This document shows positions 1-6,454 of a DNA stretch of 18,101 bases, piece after piece (position 1 is the first letter of the stretch; every line of letters begins with the position of its first letter). The translations under genes and the position numbers were made by a program. Origin of the DNA: CAYSPU01 sp964432995 (GTDB lineage: Bacteria; Verrucomicrobiota; Verrucomicrobiia; Limisphaerales; JAHDYP01); contig CAYSPU010000111.1 in assembly GCA_964432995.1 (NCBI GenBank), positions 1-18,101 on the forward strand. Direction: 5' to 3'. Under the pieces are notes generated by a model. It was not told where the DNA came from and did no database searches. It worked only from the letters and a program-made list of their open reading frames with translations.

Positions 1-321
1 CGCGGGCGCGCGCTCATCCCGGAGTCCTCCATTGCCAAGGCCCCGTCGGCGGAGTTGCGGCCCAACCAGACCGATCAGGATTCCCTCCCGCCCTACGAGG
101 TTCTGGATGCGATCCTGGAGGCCTACGTCGTGGAAGAGCGGGCGCCGGAGGAGATTGTGCGGTGCGATTTCGACCCGGCCACGGTCGCGCGGGTGCTGCG
201 GTTGATCGATCAGAGCGAATACAAGCGACGGCAGGCGGCTCCGGGCTTGAAGGTCACCACCAAGGCCTTCGGCGTGGGCCGGCGCCTGCCGATTGCGCAA
301 CGGTCCCGGCAAACGGCCTGA
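1..321 (+). CDS. nadE: NAD+ synthetase (glutamine-hydrolysing), C-terminal end, 5' truncated by window
   Basis: The reading frame is open from the first base and ends at TGA 319-321, giving the last 106 residues of a larger protein. The stretch IPESSIAKAPSAELRPNQTD, followed by DSLPPYEVLD and later SEYKRRQAAPGLKVTTKAFG, is the characteristic C-terminal end of the synthetase domain of NAD+ synthetase. It contains the deamido-NAD-binding loop and the basic tail. The enzyme amidates deamido-NAD+ to NAD+ using ATP in the cytoplasm; long bacterial forms carry an N-terminal glutaminase domain, which would lie outside this window. Whether this one is the long or the short form cannot be seen. hemL begins 33 bases downstream on the same strand, so co-transcription is possible. 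Confidence 0.93.
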   Translation, partial: RGRALIPESSIAKAPSAELRPNQTDQDSLPPYEVLDAILEAYVVEERAPEEIVRCDFDPATVARVLRLIDQSEYKRRQAAPGLKVTTKAFGVGRRLPIAQRSRQTA

Positions 322-354
322 ATTTCCTCGCGCCGCCCGGCCACAGCCGTTACG

Positions 355-1650
355 GTGTCGACCATGGTTTCGCGCCCCAAATCCGAGCAGCTCTTCGCCC
401 AGGCGCTCCGCCATATCCCGGGCGGCGTCAACTCCCCAGTGCGCGCCTTTCGGGCGGTTGGCGGCCAACCGTTCTTCGTGGAACGGGCCAAGGGCAGTCA
501 CCTTTGGGACATCGACGGGCACGAACTCATCGACTACGTGTGCACGTGGGGACCGGCGATCCTGGGGCACGCGCCTCCCAAGATCGTCAAAGCGATCCAA
601 CAGGCGGCGGAGAACGGCACGAGCTTCGGGATTCCGAATCCGCACGAAGTCACCATGGCGCGCTTGATCTGCTCGGCGGCCCCGAGCGTGCAGAAGGTCC
701 GTCTCTGCAACTCCGGGACTGAGGCCACGATGTCCGCCATCCGCCTGGCGCGGGGTTGCACGAAGCGGGACAAGATCATCAAGTTCGCGGGCTGCTATCA
801 TGGGCATGTGGACTCGCTGCTGGTCCAGGCGGGCTCGGGCGCGCTCACCTTTGGGACGCCGGACAGCGCGGGGGTGCCGGCCGCCTTCACCCAACACACG
901 ATCCAGCTCCCGTTCAACGACCCGGATGCCGTGAAGTCCGCCTTTCAGGCGAACCCGGACCAGATTGCGGGGATCATCCTCGAACCGGTGCCCGCCAACG
1001 CCGGGCTGTACCTGCCCAAGCCGGGCTACCTCGAGTTCCTGCGCAAGATGGCGACCGACCATGGCGCCCTGCTGATCTTCGACGAGGTCATGACCGGTTT
1101 TCGTGTGGACTGGGGTGGGGCACAGCAGCGTTTTGGAGTGTCGGCCGATCTGGTCTGTTTTGGAAAGGTGATCGGCGGTGGCCTGCCGGTGGGTGCGTTT
1201 GGCGGGCGCTCGGATTTGATGGACCAGGTGGCGCCGCTGGGTCCGGTCTACCAGGCCGGCACCCTGAGCGGCAACCCTCTGGCCATGGCCGCCGGCATCG
1301 CGGCGCTCGATGAACTGCGCTACGGCGACAGCTACACCCGGCTCGAGTCCCTCGCCACCCACCTCGAGAAGGGCCTCAAAGAGGCCGCCGCCGCCGCCAA
1401 GGTCGCCCTCCATCTCAACCGCTGCGGATCCATGTTCTGCGCCTTCTTCACCGAGGGCCCCGTCCACAACCTCGCCGACGCCCTCAAGAGCAACCGCGAC
1501 CAGTTCGCCAAGTTCTTCCACGGGATGCTCGAGCAGGGCGTTTACCTCGCCCCGTCCCAGTTCGAGGCCGGTTTCCTCTCCACCGCCCACACGCCAGCCG
1601 ATATCGAGAAGACTGTGGCCGCGGCTCGAATCGCGTTCCACGACCTGTAA
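355..1650 (+). CDS. hemL: Glutamate-1-semialdehyde 2,1-aminomutase
   Basis: This PLP enzyme converts glutamate-1-semialdehyde to 5-aminolevulinate in the C5 route to haem and other tetrapyrroles. Its 431 residues match the family length. Visible landmarks are SRPKSEQLFAQALRHIPGGV near the N-terminus, the NSGTEATMSAIRLAR cofactor-phosphate region (119-133), the FDEVMTGFR motif whose Asp243 faces the pyridine nitrogen, and CFGKVIGGGLPVGAFGG, in which Lys271 is the Schiff-base lysine. The start is either GTG 355 or ATG 364 three codons later; neither has a convincing Shine-Dalgarno site, and GTG 355 is kept only because it is the longer. ruvX follows after 9 bases, so the two genes probably share a transcript. 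Confidence 0.97.
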   Translation: MSTMVSRPKSEQLFAQALRHIPGGVNSPVRAFRAVGGQPFFVERAKGSHLWDIDGHELIDYVCTWGPAILGHAPPKIVKAIQQAAENGTSFGIPNPHEVTMARLICSAAPSVQKVRLCNSGTEATMSAIRLARGCTKRDKIIKFAGCYHGHVDSLLVQAGSGALTFGTPDSAGVPAAFTQHTIQLPFNDPDAVKSAFQANPDQIAGIILEPVPANAGLYLPKPGYLEFLRKMATDHGALLIFDEVMTGFRVDWGGAQQRFGVSADLVCFGKVIGGGLPVGAFGGRSDLMDQVAPLGPVYQAGTLSGNPLAMAAGIAALDELRYGDSYTRLESLATHLEKGLKEAAAAAKVALHLNRCGSMFCAFFTEGPVHNLADALKSNRDQFAKFFHGMLEQGVYLAPSQFEAGFLSTAHTPADIEKTVAAARIAFHDL

Positions 1651-1659
1651 CCCGGTCCC

Positions 1660-2082
1660 ATGCGCGTCCTCGCCCTCGACCCTGGCAGCAAGCGCATCGG
1701 CATCGCCATCAGCGATGAACTGCGGATGCTCGCCCAGCCGGTCGGTTATCTGGAGGCAGAACCCTTTCCCCGATTCCTGGACGAGTTGCGGGAGACCATC
1801 CGGCTGCGGGAAGTGTCCCTCCTCCTGGTGGGCCTGCCGCGGAACATGGACGGGTCCTACGGACCCGCGGCCCTGCGCGTCCAGGAGTTCGTCGCCGTGC
1901 TCCGAAACGCCCTGACAATCCCGGTGCAGACCTGGGACGAACGCCTGACCTCGGTCGAGGCTCAGCGCCTTCTCCGTCAAGGGGGAACCCGCAGCCGACA
2001 ACAACGGACGAAGGTCGACGCCGCGGCTGCCGCCGTGCTCCTGCAGAGCTATCTGGATGCCCAACAGAGCGGGTCAGGCTGA
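1660..2082 (+). CDS. ruvX: Putative pre-16S rRNA nuclease / Holliday junction resolvase-like protein (YqgF/RuvX family)
   Basis: A 140-residue RNase H-fold protein of usual length for the YqgF family. It opens with MRVLALDPGSKRIGIAISD, where Asp7 is the first catalytic acid. It continues with LLVGLPRNMDGS, then WDERLTSVEAQRLL and KVDAAAAAVLLQSYLD, which supply the remaining conserved acidic residues. In E. coli the family matures the 5' end of 16S rRNA; a role in Holliday-junction resolution was proposed from the fold. The ATG at 1660 begins right at the conserved N-terminal strand, so no other start is sensible. It lies 9 bases after hemL and is the last gene on this strand before a convergent gene. 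Confidence 0.95.
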   Translation: MRVLALDPGSKRIGIAISDELRMLAQPVGYLEAEPFPRFLDELRETIRLREVSLLLVGLPRNMDGSYGPAALRVQEFVAVLRNALTIPVQTWDERLTSVEAQRLLRQGGTRSRQQRTKVDAAAAAVLLQSYLDAQQSGSG

Positions 2083-2103
2083 CGGGCCCGGTTCCGCCGC
2101 GAC

Positions 2104-2120
2104 AGGGCGCGGTGCGCCCT
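2104..2120. terminator. Hairpin between convergent genes
   Basis: AGGGCGC at 2104-2110 pairs perfectly with GCGCCCT at 2114-2120 around a three-base loop. It lies in the 37-base gap between ruvX (+) and the hpf-like gene (-) and touches the stop codon of the latter. No T-tract follows on either strand, so it is not a textbook intrinsic terminator. Its position suggests a bidirectional transcript end or 3' stabiliser. Confidence 0.35.
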
Positions 2121-2539
2121 CAGCGGAGCACAAACGGAAGGCGCTCTCGGCGGTGGCTCTTGAGGGGGCGCGGTTGCGGCTTCGAACCTGAGAGCGGCCG
2201 TCCGGGTTTTCGGCGGACGGTCTCCGCCATGAGAGCCCGATCGCGCTGGTGGTGATCCCGTTTCTGGGTGCGCTCCTGCACCTGGTGCTGCAGCACCCGG
2301 ATGGCCTTCAGGATGGCGGCGTCCAACGTGTAATCGACACCCTCGGCCGACAGGTCCGGTCCGTGAACCACGGCCTGCAGTCGCGCCCGGAATCGCGGGT
2401 GCGGCCGGGAGAGACGCTCCAAGGTTACCGAGGCCGAGTCGATGGGGATCCGGCGCTCGAGGTCGCTCAGGCCGGCGGCAACGAGACAGGATTCGGCAAG
2501 CCGCCGCCGAACGTTCCGGCAGTGCAGACTGAGTTTCAT
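2120..2539 (-). CDS. HPF/RaiA-family ribosome-associated protein with a basic C-terminal tail
   Basis: The 139-residue product begins MKLSLHCRNVRRR and has the beta-alpha-beta pattern of hibernation-promoting factors: a helix about 12-29, strands SASVTLERL and FRARLQAVVHGPDLSAEG, and a second helix from DYTLDAAILKAIRVLQHQVQ to about residue 95. These factors bind the 30S decoding region and silence 70S ribosomes or pair them into 100S dimers. The long-form dimerisation domain is absent. Instead residues 95-139 form a very basic, disordered-looking tail. The ATG at 2539 was chosen over upstream in-frame starts because GGGAG sits eight bases before it and because the family fold starts there. 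A weak promoter may lie at 2617-2644 (TTGCAG, 16 bases, TATGTT). Family assignment is by pattern only. Confidence 0.75.
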   Translation of the reverse strand: MKLSLHCRNVRRRLAESCLVAAGLSDLERRIPIDSASVTLERLSRPHPRFRARLQAVVHGPDLSAEGVDYTLDAAILKAIRVLQHQVQERTQKRDHHQRDRALMAETVRRKPGRPLSGSKPQPRPLKSHRRERLPFVLR

Positions 2540-2705
2540 GGTTTCGCTCCCGGAGACGCAGTCCCGAGAAAGCTCGTCGCACCCGCTCGGGCACTGCTTC
2601 CCCAGCTCTTGAGGCAAACATAGCCTCTGCCGATGAGACTGCAACCACGGTTTCGAACCCCGACGGAACTGGGTGTGGCCGACCCGCCGCCGCCGCGCGC
2701 TCGAC

Positions 2706-3233
2706 TCAGAACTTCAGGCGCAAGCCGAAGCGGATGAAGCCACCCTCCTCGTTGTCTTCGCGGAACAGGTATTGGTAATCCCCATACAACCCCCAGCTCG
2801 GCTGGAAGCGCAACTCCAGGCCGCCGCCGAAACCCTCGAAGAACTCGCTCTCGTCAAAGTCGTATCCGACCGACCCGATCGCGTAGGGGGCGACATGCAA
2901 GCTCGGAATGGGCAAGCGCAGGGTTAGGTCCGCGGCCAGGTTGTCGTACACGGCCCCGTCCCAGTCGTCCCAGTAGCTCCATGTGCCGATCCCGATATAC
3001 TGCGAGGCGAAGTAGTTGAGCGCATACCCGCCGCCGTAGAGCGTGTCCTGGTGTTGCGCGTAGGTCCCGAAGAGCGACAGGAACGTTTCCTTGCCGGAAA
3101 ACAAGGCCCCTTGCCGCGTGGCCGCTTGCAGCGTGGCCCCCGAACTCCAACCGAGCAACGCCAGCCCGAGCAGCACAGGAAACCGCCGCGTCCATAGGCG
3201 AGTCCACCCCGCCGAATGCGTCGTTTTGATCAT
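2706..3233 (-). CDS. Small exported outer-membrane beta-barrel protein, function unknown
   Basis: A 175-residue protein with a basic N-terminus (two WTR repeats), a hydrophobic core PVLLGLALLGWSSGATLQA and a likely signal-peptidase site after LQA near residue 37. The mature part of about 138 residues has alternating aromatic and polar strands separated by short turns (YGGGYALNYFASQYIG, YAIGSVGYDFDESEFFEGFG, WGLYGDYQYLF) and ends in FGLRLKF. A terminal Phe on a last beta strand is the usual signal for outer-membrane barrel assembly. It resembles small 8-stranded barrels of the OmpA/OmpX/PagP size class, but I cannot name a family. ATG 3233 is preferred over ATG 3242 and GTG 3272 because AGGGA lies eight bases upstream of it. 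It sits between ribF and the hpf-like gene on the same strand. Confidence 0.7.
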   Translation of the reverse strand: MIKTTHSAGWTRLWTRRFPVLLGLALLGWSSGATLQAATRQGALFSGKETFLSLFGTYAQHQDTLYGGGYALNYFASQYIGIGTWSYWDDWDGAVYDNLAADLTLRLPIPSLHVAPYAIGSVGYDFDESEFFEGFGGGLELRFQPSWGLYGDYQYLFREDNEEGGFIRFGLRLKF

Positions 3234-3305
3234 GACATTCATCCCTGGTTTGAGGGTTTTCTTCTGGTGCACGTAGCTAAGACGAGCCGCACGCGTCCGG
3301 CAAGT

Positions 3306-4304
3306 TCAATCCGTGCCGGCAAAGCGGTCGGTTGCCCCTGGAGCGATTGTCCCCGGACGTCGGTCGGCGCCGCCGGCGCCGAGAAGGAGCTGGCGGGCGC
3401 GTTTCACGTCCTCGCCGATCTGGTGGCGAAGGGCGTCGAGGGAAGGAAATTGGAGTTCGGGCCGGAGCTGGAGCACGAAACGGACTTCGATGGTGGCGCC
3501 GCGGAGGTCGGGGGCGGCGTCGAGGAGATGGACTTCGAGGCGCACCTGGGGTTCGGGTTGCTGGAGGGTGGGGCGGAGGCCGAGGTTGACGACGGCGGGC
3601 TGCTCCTGATCCGCGGTGAGCGCCCAGGCGGCATAGACGCCGTGCGGAGGGAGGACACATCCCGGGAGGAGCAGATTGGCGGTGGGGAAGCCAAGCTTCC
3701 GACCGAGCTGGTCCCCCGGGACGACGGTGCTGCAGAGGCTATAGGGACGGCCGAGCAGACGGCTGCTGCTGGTCAGGTCGCCCTGGCGCACGAGCTCCCG
3801 AATGCGGGTGCTGCGGACCGCGGCGCCGTCGAGGGTGACGGCCGGGATGGCGTGGACCTGGAAGCCGAGTTCGCGCCCGAGCGTCTGGAGGAGTTGGACA
3901 TTCCCGGAGCGTTGATGGCCGAAGTGGAATCCTTCGCCGATGCAGAGGCAGGCGAGCGGTCTGAGGTTCTGCGCCAAGAGTCGAATGAAGGCATCGGCGG
4001 GTTGCTGCCGGAGGTCGTTGGTGAATTGGAGGACGAGGGTGGCGTCGAGCCCCAGGCGGGCGAGGGTGTGCAATCGCTGGGGGAGGGGATAGATGAGGGG
4101 CGGGGCGCGATGCGGGGCGACGACGGTGTTTGGGTGCCGGTCGAAGGTGATGGCGACGGCGTGACCGTTTCGGGCCCGGGCGTCCGTGAGGGCCTGCTGG
4201 AGGACGCGCTGGTGGCCCAGGTGCACCCCGTCGAACATGCCGATGGCGGCGCAGACGGGCTGGCCTCGAGTGTCGAGTTCCTGTGGGGCGGCTAGGATGT
4301 GCAT
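3306..4304 (-). CDS. ribF: Bifunctional riboflavin kinase / FMN adenylyltransferase
   Basis: This 332-residue cytoplasmic enzyme phosphorylates riboflavin to FMN and adenylates FMN to FAD. The N-terminal nucleotidyltransferase half shows IGMFDGVHLGHQRVL, with the HxGH motif at 28-31, and then GEGFHFGHQRSGN and VRSTRIREL (about 163-171). The flavokinase half starts after LLGRPY (183-188) and contains GRKLGFPTANLLL, whose PTAN motif binds Mg-ATP. The usual NFDG is MFDG here, a mild change. ATG 4304 was chosen because the protein then begins about 20 residues before the first motif, as in relatives; upstream in-frame codons are arginine- and proline-rich and not conserved-looking. It is the last gene of the nusA cluster, 74 bases after truB. 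Confidence 0.96.
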   Translation of the reverse strand: MHILAAPQELDTRGQPVCAAIGMFDGVHLGHQRVLQQALTDARARNGHAVAITFDRHPNTVVAPHRAPPLIYPLPQRLHTLARLGLDATLVLQFTNDLRQQPADAFIRLLAQNLRPLACLCIGEGFHFGHQRSGNVQLLQTLGRELGFQVHAIPAVTLDGAAVRSTRIRELVRQGDLTSSSRLLGRPYSLCSTVVPGDQLGRKLGFPTANLLLPGCVLPPHGVYAAWALTADQEQPAVVNLGLRPTLQQPEPQVRLEVHLLDAAPDLRGATIEVRFVLQLRPELQFPSLDALRHQIGEDVKRARQLLLGAGGADRRPGTIAPGATDRFAGTD

Positions 4305-4343
4305 CCTGGGTTTCGTCGGGGTCCGGCAGGGTTTGAGCCCGGA

Positions 4344-4372
4344 AATCTCATCCACCCGTCCATCGTGAGATT
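4344..4372 (-). repeat. Inverted repeat between truB and ribF
   Basis: AATCTCA at 4344-4350 and TGAGATT at 4366-4372 are perfect complements around a 15-base loop. The repeat lies a few bases downstream of the truB stop codon and about 40 bases before the ribF start. No T-tract follows on the minus strand, so a processing or mRNA-stability element is as likely as termination. Confidence 0.3.
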
Positions 4373-4378
4373 CCTGGG

Positions 4379-5104
4379 CTAACCGGGAGCAACCGCGCCG
4401 GTGAGTTTGAGGAAGGGGATCACGCGGGCCTGCAGCTCGGCGCTGGACAGTCGGAGGACGGCGTCGAGCGGAAGGGCTTGGGCGACGTCGAACTTGCCGG
4501 AGACCAAGCGGCGGAGGCTGGCCAAGTGGGCGCCGCACCCCAGCTTCTGGCCAAGGTCGTGGGCCAGGGTCCGGACGTAGGTCCCTTTGGTGCAGGCGAC
4601 ACGGAAGTGGGCGTCGGGCGCGGAGTATTGGGAGATCTGGAAGGTGTAGATGTGGATGAAACGTTCCTTGCGTTCAACCTCGATTCCCTTGCGGGCGAGT
4701 TTGTAGAGGGGAACACCGTTCTGTTTGACGGCCGAGACCATCGGAGGGAGCTGCATTTGGTCGCCGACGAAGGTCTGCGCGACTTCGTTGAGTTGGTCGA
4801 GGGTCAACGGCGGGACGGGGAGGGAATGGGTGAGTTCGCCCTGGGCGTCGTAGGTGCTGGTGGATTCGCCGAGGCGGAGAATGCCCTCATAGACTTTGTC
4901 GTCGGACATGAGTCGTTCGGAGAGGCGGGTGGCGCGGCCGAGGACGAGGACGAGCAAGCCGGTGGCGTTGGGGTCGAGCGTGCCGCAGTGGCCGACCTTG
5001 CGGAGCTGGAACTGGCGGCGGACGGCGTCCACGACGTCGTGGGAAGTTGGTCCGACCGGTTTGTCGACGAGCAGGGCGCCGTCGAGAGGGCTGAAGTCTT
5101 GCAT
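4379..5104 (-). CDS. truB: tRNA pseudouridine-55 synthase
   Basis: The enzyme isomerises U55 in the T-loop of nearly all tRNAs. The 241-residue product starts MQDFSPLDGALLVDKPVGPT and carries KVGHCGTLDPNATGLLVL, in which Asp44 is the catalytic aspartate, then KVYEG, LPPMVSAVKQNGVPLY and CTKGTYVRTLAHDLG, all diagnostic of TruB. There is no obvious C-terminal PUA domain; the protein is shorter than the E. coli enzyme of about 314 residues and closer to the minimal form. The ATG shares its A with the nrnA stop codon (TAATG), which suggests translational coupling. The frame is open further upstream but overlaps nrnA and loses any conserved look. Confidence 0.97.
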   Translation of the reverse strand: MQDFSPLDGALLVDKPVGPTSHDVVDAVRRQFQLRKVGHCGTLDPNATGLLVLVLGRATRLSERLMSDDKVYEGILRLGESTSTYDAQGELTHSLPVPPLTLDQLNEVAQTFVGDQMQLPPMVSAVKQNGVPLYKLARKGIEVERKERFIHIYTFQISQYSAPDAHFRVACTKGTYVRTLAHDLGQKLGCGAHLASLRRLVSGKFDVAQALPLDAVLRLSSAELQARVIPFLKLTGAVAPG

Positions 5105-6087
5105 TAGCACTGGGCGTCCAGGGCGCGTTTCAGGGCGGCGACGACGCGCCGTTGGACGGCGAGGGGGCGACCGGGGATGCGGGCGCCAGCCGCCGCCGGG
5201 TGGCCACCGCCACCGAAGCGGGCGGCGATCTCGTTGACGTTGACCGTCGGGCTCTTCGATCGCAGGCTGACGCGGGTCAACTCCGATTCGACCTCCTCGA
5301 AGACGCAGGCAACGACGACCGGCTCGATGGCGCGGATGTGATCGATGAGCCCTTCGCCATCGGCAGGGTCGGCGCCGGTGTGGCTGAAGTCGGCGCGGCG
5401 CAACCAGAAGTAGGCGATTTGGTTTTGGTGGGTCAGTCGGAAGCGGGTGTAGAGGAGCCGGAGCAGCCGGGCGCGGGAGACGGGATAGGACTGGTAGACC
5501 TCGTTGCAGATGGTGGCGAGGTTGGCGCCGCGTTTGACGAGTTCGCCGGCGACCTGGTAGGTGGAAGGCCGGGTGGATGGATACTGGAAGGAGCCGGTGT
5601 CCGTCGAGATCGCGGTGAACAGGCAGTCGGCGATGGCGGGGGTGACCGGCCAACCGGCGGCTTGCAGGAGGCGGAAAACGAGTTCGCCGGTGGAAGGCTC
5701 GCGGCCGGAAACCCAGTTGATGTCGCCGTAGCGGGTGTTGCTGGCGTGGTGATCGATGTTGATGAGAAGCTGCCGGTTCTCGATGCAGCGACCGGTCGCC
5801 CCCAGGCGCTCCAAGCTGGCGCAGTCGGTGGCGATGACACAGTCGAACGCCCGGCCGGGCCGCGGGACTTCGATCAGGCGTTGGGGATCGAGGAAGGCCA
5901 GCTTGCGGGGCAGGGGGTCTTCATTCCAGCAGACCACCTCCTTGCCCTGACTCTGCAGCGCCAGCGCCAGCGCCAACTGCGAGCCAATGCAATCGCCGTC
6001 AGGCCGCACGTGACCGGCGACACAGCAGGTCTGGCTTCGATCGATCCCGGCGAGGATGCGATCGATGATCCGGGGACGCGGCCTCAT
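5104..6087 (-). CDS. nrnA: DHH/DHHA1 phosphoesterase, NrnA-like oligoribonuclease / pAp phosphatase
   Basis: A 327-residue protein of usual NrnA length. The DHH domain shows GHVRPDGDCIGSQLAL (25-40), IATDCASLERLG with Asp88, INIDHHASNTRYGDINW with the DHH triplet at 112-114, and TAISTDTGSFQYPST (158-172), together supplying the Mn-binding residues. The C-terminal DHHA1 domain ends with RFGGGGHPAAAGARI (290-304), the substrate-binding glycine loop. Members degrade RNA fragments of 2-5 nucleotides and dephosphorylate 3'-phosphoadenosine 5'-phosphate. The gene sits between rbfA and truB, as in many bacteria. Its ATG overlaps the rbfA stop (ATGA) and its TAA overlaps the truB ATG, so the three genes are likely translated in series. 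Confidence 0.93.
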   Translation of the reverse strand: MRPRPRIIDRILAGIDRSQTCCVAGHVRPDGDCIGSQLALALALQSQGKEVVCWNEDPLPRKLAFLDPQRLIEVPRPGRAFDCVIATDCASLERLGATGRCIENRQLLINIDHHASNTRYGDINWVSGREPSTGELVFRLLQAAGWPVTPAIADCLFTAISTDTGSFQYPSTRPSTYQVAGELVKRGANLATICNEVYQSYPVSRARLLRLLYTRFRLTHQNQIAYFWLRRADFSHTGADPADGEGLIDHIRAIEPVVVACVFEEVESELTRVSLRSKSPTVNVNEIAARFGGGGHPAAAGARIPGRPLAVQRRVVAALKRALDAQC

Positions 6088-6440
6088 GGCTTGTCGGTAG
6101 GGCGATCGAGTTCGTCCAGGATAGCCAGCACCCGGTTGCCGCGTTCGATCGAGGTGTCGAGCTCGAATCGCAGGCGGGGCGTGTGTTTGAGGACGACGGC
6201 GCGACCGAGGAGTTCCTGGATGCGGAGGCGTTCCTCGTCGAGGGCGGTCATGGCCTTCTTCCGCTGGTCGGGAGAGCCGATGACGCCAACGTAGACGGTG
6301 GCGGACTTGAGGTCGCCGGCGAGGTCGACATCCGTGACCGTGAGCAGGCCGATGTCGGCCGTGCGGAGTTCCCGCTGGAGGACTTCGCCGATCTGCCGCT
6401 TCAGCAGTTCGCGCACGCGTTGCTGCCGGACCGAGTGCAT
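6084..6440 (-). CDS. rbfA: 30S ribosome-binding factor A
   Basis: RbfA is a small KH-type protein needed for late 30S assembly and maturation of the 5' end of 16S rRNA, and for growth in the cold. The 118-residue product begins MHSVRQQRVRELLKRQIGEV and carries LTVTDVDLAGDLKSATVYV (33-51) and HTPRLRFELDTSIERGNRVL (86-105), the two best conserved RbfA blocks. ATG 6440 lies 14 bases beyond the infB stop. The frame remains open upstream into infB, but that extension is only shadow sequence. No clear Shine-Dalgarno site is visible, so translation may depend on readthrough from infB. Confidence 0.94.
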   Translation of the reverse strand: MHSVRQQRVRELLKRQIGEVLQRELRTADIGLLTVTDVDLAGDLKSATVYVGVIGSPDQRKKAMTALDEERLRIQELLGRAVVLKHTPRLRFELDTSIERGNRVLAILDELDRPTDKP

Positions 6441-6454
6441 AGGCGTCTGGCTGG

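Noticed and set aside
2640..2705. A tRNA T-arm-like sequence (GGGTTCGAA type) on the minus strand
   Set aside because: The flanking stem does not pair beyond two bases. No acceptor stem, D-arm or anticodon arm could be built around it.
4305..4378. A possible FMN riboswitch in front of ribF
   Set aside because: The gap is only 74 bases and shows one simple inverted repeat. The multi-stem junction and conserved blocks of the RFN element are absent, and the gene is internal to a cluster.
3216..6294. Long + strand open frames opposite ribF, truB and nrnA (for example 3216-4295 and 5152-6294)
   Set aside because: The minus-strand proteins have full conserved motifs in order. The plus-strand products are low-complexity Gly/Glu/Ala/Asp mixtures with no family signal.
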